NCBI GenBank assembly: GCA_900548075.1 | Contig: URJD01000082.1 | Coordinates: 1 to 7,748, forward strand | DNA: 7,748 nt | Direction of reading: 5' to 3' | DNA from: an uncultured Collinsella sp. | Lineage (GTDB): Bacteria > Actinomycetota > Coriobacteriia > Coriobacteriales > Coriobacteriaceae | In this document: positions 5,413-7,748 of the stretch, piece after piece | Position numbering within the stretch: the stretch's first letter is position 1 | Layout: every line of letters begins with the position of its first letter | Translations under genes and position numbers: made by a program | The notes under the pieces: generated by a model | Told to the model about the DNA's origin: nothing | The model's input: the letters and a program-made list of their open reading frames with translations, nothing else | Database searches by the model: none

Positions 5413-5454
5413 AAGCGCCCCGCATCCGAGGCTTTCCTCAAATGCGGGGCGCTT
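5413..5454 (-). terminator. Strong intrinsic terminator after ppk1
   Basis: AAGCGCCCCGCAT (5413-5425) and ATGCGGGGCGCTT (5442-5454) form a perfect 13-bp stem. The 16-nt loop can itself pair GAGG with CCTC. On the - strand the hairpin begins about 24 bases after the ppk1 stop and runs into CTTTTCCC. It should separate ppk1 from the methyltransferase gene downstream. It is GC-rich enough that it may also work in the other direction. Confidence 0.8.
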
Positions 5455-5475
5455 CTACAAACTGCTTCTACAAAC
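5451..5475. repeat. Short tandem duplication between ppk1 stop and its terminator
   Basis: GCTTCTACAAAC occurs at 5451-5462 and 5464-5475, a 12-bp repeat with a 13-bp period. The first copy overlaps the terminator arm. It looks like a simple slippage duplication. Confidence 0.6.
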
Positions 5476-5477
5476 GA

Positions 5478-7748
5478 CTATTTCGTCTTGCCGGTAATGA
5501 GCGTCTTAAGACCCAGGCCGATCAGGCCCAGGCCCATGCGCACACGACCGGGGCGATGGCGCTCGATGACCTTGGTCTTGCCAGCGGGCTTATCGTGACG
5601 GGCGCTCGTCTCGGGTGCGGGCTTGGTGACCTGCGGCTCGGGCTGAGGTGCAGGTGCGGGCTCGGGCTCAATGACGGTCGCCTGGACCTTTTGGACCTTG
5701 GGTGCTACCGGCTGCGGCTCGGGCTCGGGGGCGGGTTTCGCCTCAATGACGGGCTCGGGCGCGGCCTCGGCGTTGCGATAGGCACGCTCCAGCAGGGCTT
5801 CCTGCGAGTTGAAGGGTTTCTCACCCCCTGTACGCTCCACGGGAACCCAGGTGCCGTCACTTGTCAGGCTGCGGGCTTTCACGTTGTCGCGCAGCTGCAT
5901 GCCCATGTACTCGTGCACCAGGGCGCGGCAGGTGGGGTCGAGCACGGGGAAGGCGATCTCCACGCGGTGCTCGGTGTTGCGCGTCATCATGTCGGCCGAG
6001 CTCAGGTAGATCATGTCCGAGTCCACGCCAAAGGCGTAAACGCGCGCATGCTCCAAAAAGCGTCCGACGATAGAACGGACATGCACGTTTTCGGTCTTGC
6101 CAGGAACGCCCGGCTTGAGGCACGAGATGCCGCGGATGATCATGTCCACGCGGACTCCTGCGCACGATGCCTCGGCGATCTTGTCGATGACCTCGCGGTC
6201 GGTGAGCGAGTTGAGTTTAAAGAACACGCGGGCGGGCTCGCCAGCGAGAGCGCGCTGAATCTCGCGATCCAGACCGCGCATGATGAGCGGCTTGAGGCCT
6301 ACGGGCGCCACACCCAGGAAGCGGTAATCGCCGCGCAGATTGCCCAGCGACAGGTTGCGGAAGAACAGGTTGGCGTCCTCGCCGATGCCGGGGTGGGCGG
6401 TCATGAGCATAAAGTCGCTGTAGAGTTTGGCCGTCTTCTCGTTAAAGTTGCCGGTGCCCAGCAGCGTCAGGCGCGTTAGCGCCATGCCCTCGCGATAGGT
6501 GAGCTGGCAGATCTTGGAGTGGCACTTAAAGCCCTCGGAGCCGTAGATGACGGTGCAGCCGGCCTCTTCCAGGCGCTCGGCCCACTCGATGTTGTTCTGC
6601 TCGTCAAAGCGCGCGCGGAGCTCCATGAGCACCGTGACTTCTTTGCCGTTCTCGGCGGCATCGATCAGTGACTCGCACAGGCGGCTCTGCTTGGCCACGC
6701 GGTAGAGCGTGATGCGCAGCGAGATGCACTCGGGGTCGTAGGCGGCCTCGTGCACCAGGTCCAAGAACGGATTCATGGCCTCGTAAGGGTAAAAGAGCAG
6801 CTTGTCGTGCTGCAGCACCTGCTCGCGGATGGAGCGGGTCATATCGATGGTGGGGTTGGGCTGCGGCTTAAACGGCGTAAAGAGCAGCTCGTTGCGCAGG
6901 TGCTCGGGAATCTTGCCCTCAATGCCGAAGACGTAGCCCAGGTCGAGCGGGATATCGCAGGTAAAGACCGAGCGGCGAGAAAGCTCGAGCGCCTCGCGGA
7001 TGGTCTTGAGCGTCGCCTTCTCGAGCGACCCCGAGACCGCGAGCACTACCGGCTGCAGACGCAGGCGCTTCTTGAGGATGCGCTTCATGTGCTGGCGGTA
7101 GTCCTCTTCCTCCTCGACGCCCTCGCCGTCCGGATCGATGTCGGCGTTGCGGGTGACGCGGATGAGCGCGCGGTCGAGCGGCTTATAGGAGCCAAAGCAG
7201 CTGTCCAGGCAGGCGAGGATGACGTCCTCGAGCAGAATGTAGGAGTAGGTGCCGGTGGGCGAGGGGATCTCGACCACGCGGTTCATCGAGGCGGGGATCT
7301 CGATAAGGCCCAGCAGGCTCTCCTCGTCGGTGACGCCGTCCAGGCCACAAGCCAGATAGAGTGCACCGTTGCGCAGGTTGGGGAAGGGATGGCGCGGGTC
7401 AATGACCAACGGCGAGATGACCGGCGACACGTAGGCCTGGAAGTAGCGGGTTACAAAGGTGCGCTCCTCGGGCGTAAGCGAATCGATGCGGGCGCGGTGA
7501 ACGCCCAAGGTGTCGAGCTTGCCCTCGATGCTCTTAAAGATGGACTCCCATCGGGTAAGGAGCCCGGGCATTTCGGCCATGACAGCATCGACCTGTTCGG
7601 AGGCGGTCATATTGCTCTTGTTGTCGACAGGCTGTTTTTTGAGCTCTGCCAGATCGGACAGGCCGCCCACGCGCACCATGAGAAACTCGTCGAGGTTAGA
7701 CTCGAAAATCGACACGAACTTTAGACGCTCGAACAGCGGAACGGTCTC
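5478..7748 (-). CDS. ppk1: Polyphosphate kinase 1 with Pro/Glu-rich C-terminal tail (5' end beyond window)
   Basis: PPK1 reversibly polymerises the gamma-phosphate of ATP into polyphosphate through a phosphohistidine. The frame is open to the right edge; a GTG at 7715 is not the true start, because the family sequence 'PLFERLKFVSIFESNLDEFLMVRV' runs straight across it. About 756 residues are visible and perhaps 25-35 are missing. Numbered from the edge, the autophosphorylated His is His410 in 'GFKCHSKI' and the second catalytic His is His567 in 'GRFLEHARVY'. 'FYPYEAMNPFLDLV', the 'LLGTGNFNEKTAKLYSD' segment and 'SSADMMTRNTEHRVEI' are also typical. The usual core ends near residue 659. A further ~97 residues follow: a Pro/Glu/Ala-rich stretch (about 661-715), then a basic segment and a glycine/leucine-rich end ('MGLGLIGLGLKTLITGKTK'). 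The tail is outside the family norm. A strong terminator follows the gene. Confidence 0.96.
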   Translation of the reverse strand, partial: ETVPLFERLKFVSIFESNLDEFLMVRVGGLSDLAELKKQPVDNKSNMTASEQVDAVMAEMPGLLTRWESIFKSIEGKLDTLGVHRARIDSLTPEERTFVTRYFQAYVSPVISPLVIDPRHPFPNLRNGALYLACGLDGVTDEESLLGLIEIPASMNRVVEIPSPTGTYSYILLEDVILACLDSCFGSYKPLDRALIRVTRNADIDPDGEGVEEEEDYRQHMKRILKKRLRLQPVVLAVSGSLEKATLKTIREALELSRRSVFTCDIPLDLGYVFGIEGKIPEHLRNELLFTPFKPQPNPTIDMTRSIREQVLQHDKLLFYPYEAMNPFLDLVHEAAYDPECISLRITLYRVAKQSRLCESLIDAAENGKEVTVLMELRARFDEQNNIEWAERLEEAGCTVIYGSEGFKCHSKICQLTYREGMALTRLTLLGTGNFNEKTAKLYSDFMLMTAHPGIGEDANLFFRNLSLGNLRGDYRFLGVAPVGLKPLIMRGLDREIQRALAGEPARVFFKLNSLTDREVIDKIAEASCAGVRVDMIIRGISCLKPGVPGKTENVHVRSIVGRFLEHARVYAFGVDSDMIYLSSADMMTRNTEHRVEIAFPVLDPTCRALVHEYMGMQLRDNVKARSLTSDGTWVPVERTGGEKPFNSQEALLERAYRNAEAAPEPVIEAKPAPEPEPQPVAPKVQKVQATVIEPEPAPAPQPEPQVTKPAPETSARHDKPAGKTKVIERHRPGRVRMGLGLIGLGLKTLITGKTK

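Overview
The window is GC-rich and densely coded. Gene content and style point to a gut actinobacterium of the class Coriobacteriia, most likely Collinsella-like. This is an inference from composition and protein flavour; no rRNA or other marker gene is present to confirm it.

Layout, left to right. Positions 1-1360 on the + strand hold the end of a cell-surface glycan operon: the C-terminal third of UDP-galactopyranose mutase (glf, cut by the window edge), then an overlapping GT-A family 2 glycosyltransferase. Positions 1361-1721 are a 361-bp convergent intergenic region with no convincing gene but a lot of structure. From 1722 to the right edge everything is on the - strand. In transcription order (right to left) it encodes polyphosphate kinase PPK1 (N-terminus cut by the edge, with an unusual C-terminal tail), an Fe-S RlmD/TrmA-type RNA m5U methyltransferase, a DJ-1/PfpI protein translationally coupled (ATGA) to a Maf nucleotide pyrophosphatase, and a P1/S58 self-cleaving peptidase. 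A strong terminator separates ppk1 from the methyltransferase gene. A promoter candidate precedes the DJ-1 gene, and a hairpin terminator follows maf. The functional themes are phosphate and energy storage, RNA modification, nucleotide-pool and protein repair, and surface glycan synthesis. These genes are mostly ordinary housekeeping and do not form one obvious pathway.

The most unusual part is the convergent intergenic region. It holds two long hairpin elements in opposite orientation: A at 1383-1491, just after the glycosyltransferase stop, and B at 1585-1709, just after the P1 peptidase stop. Each has long self-complementary arms (21 and 29 bp) around a spacer of exactly 67 nt. The spacers share two conserved boxes (ACAGTCCTG and CGTGCGGAACTCG). 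The arms and the terminal hairpins largely differ in sequence, yet each remains self-complementary. A conserved core with changing but still pairing helices suggests a structured RNA or folded-DNA element family. Element A is also nested, nearly concentrically, inside an inverted copy of the last codons of the glycosyltransferase gene. I know of no named family that matches, and its function is unknown.
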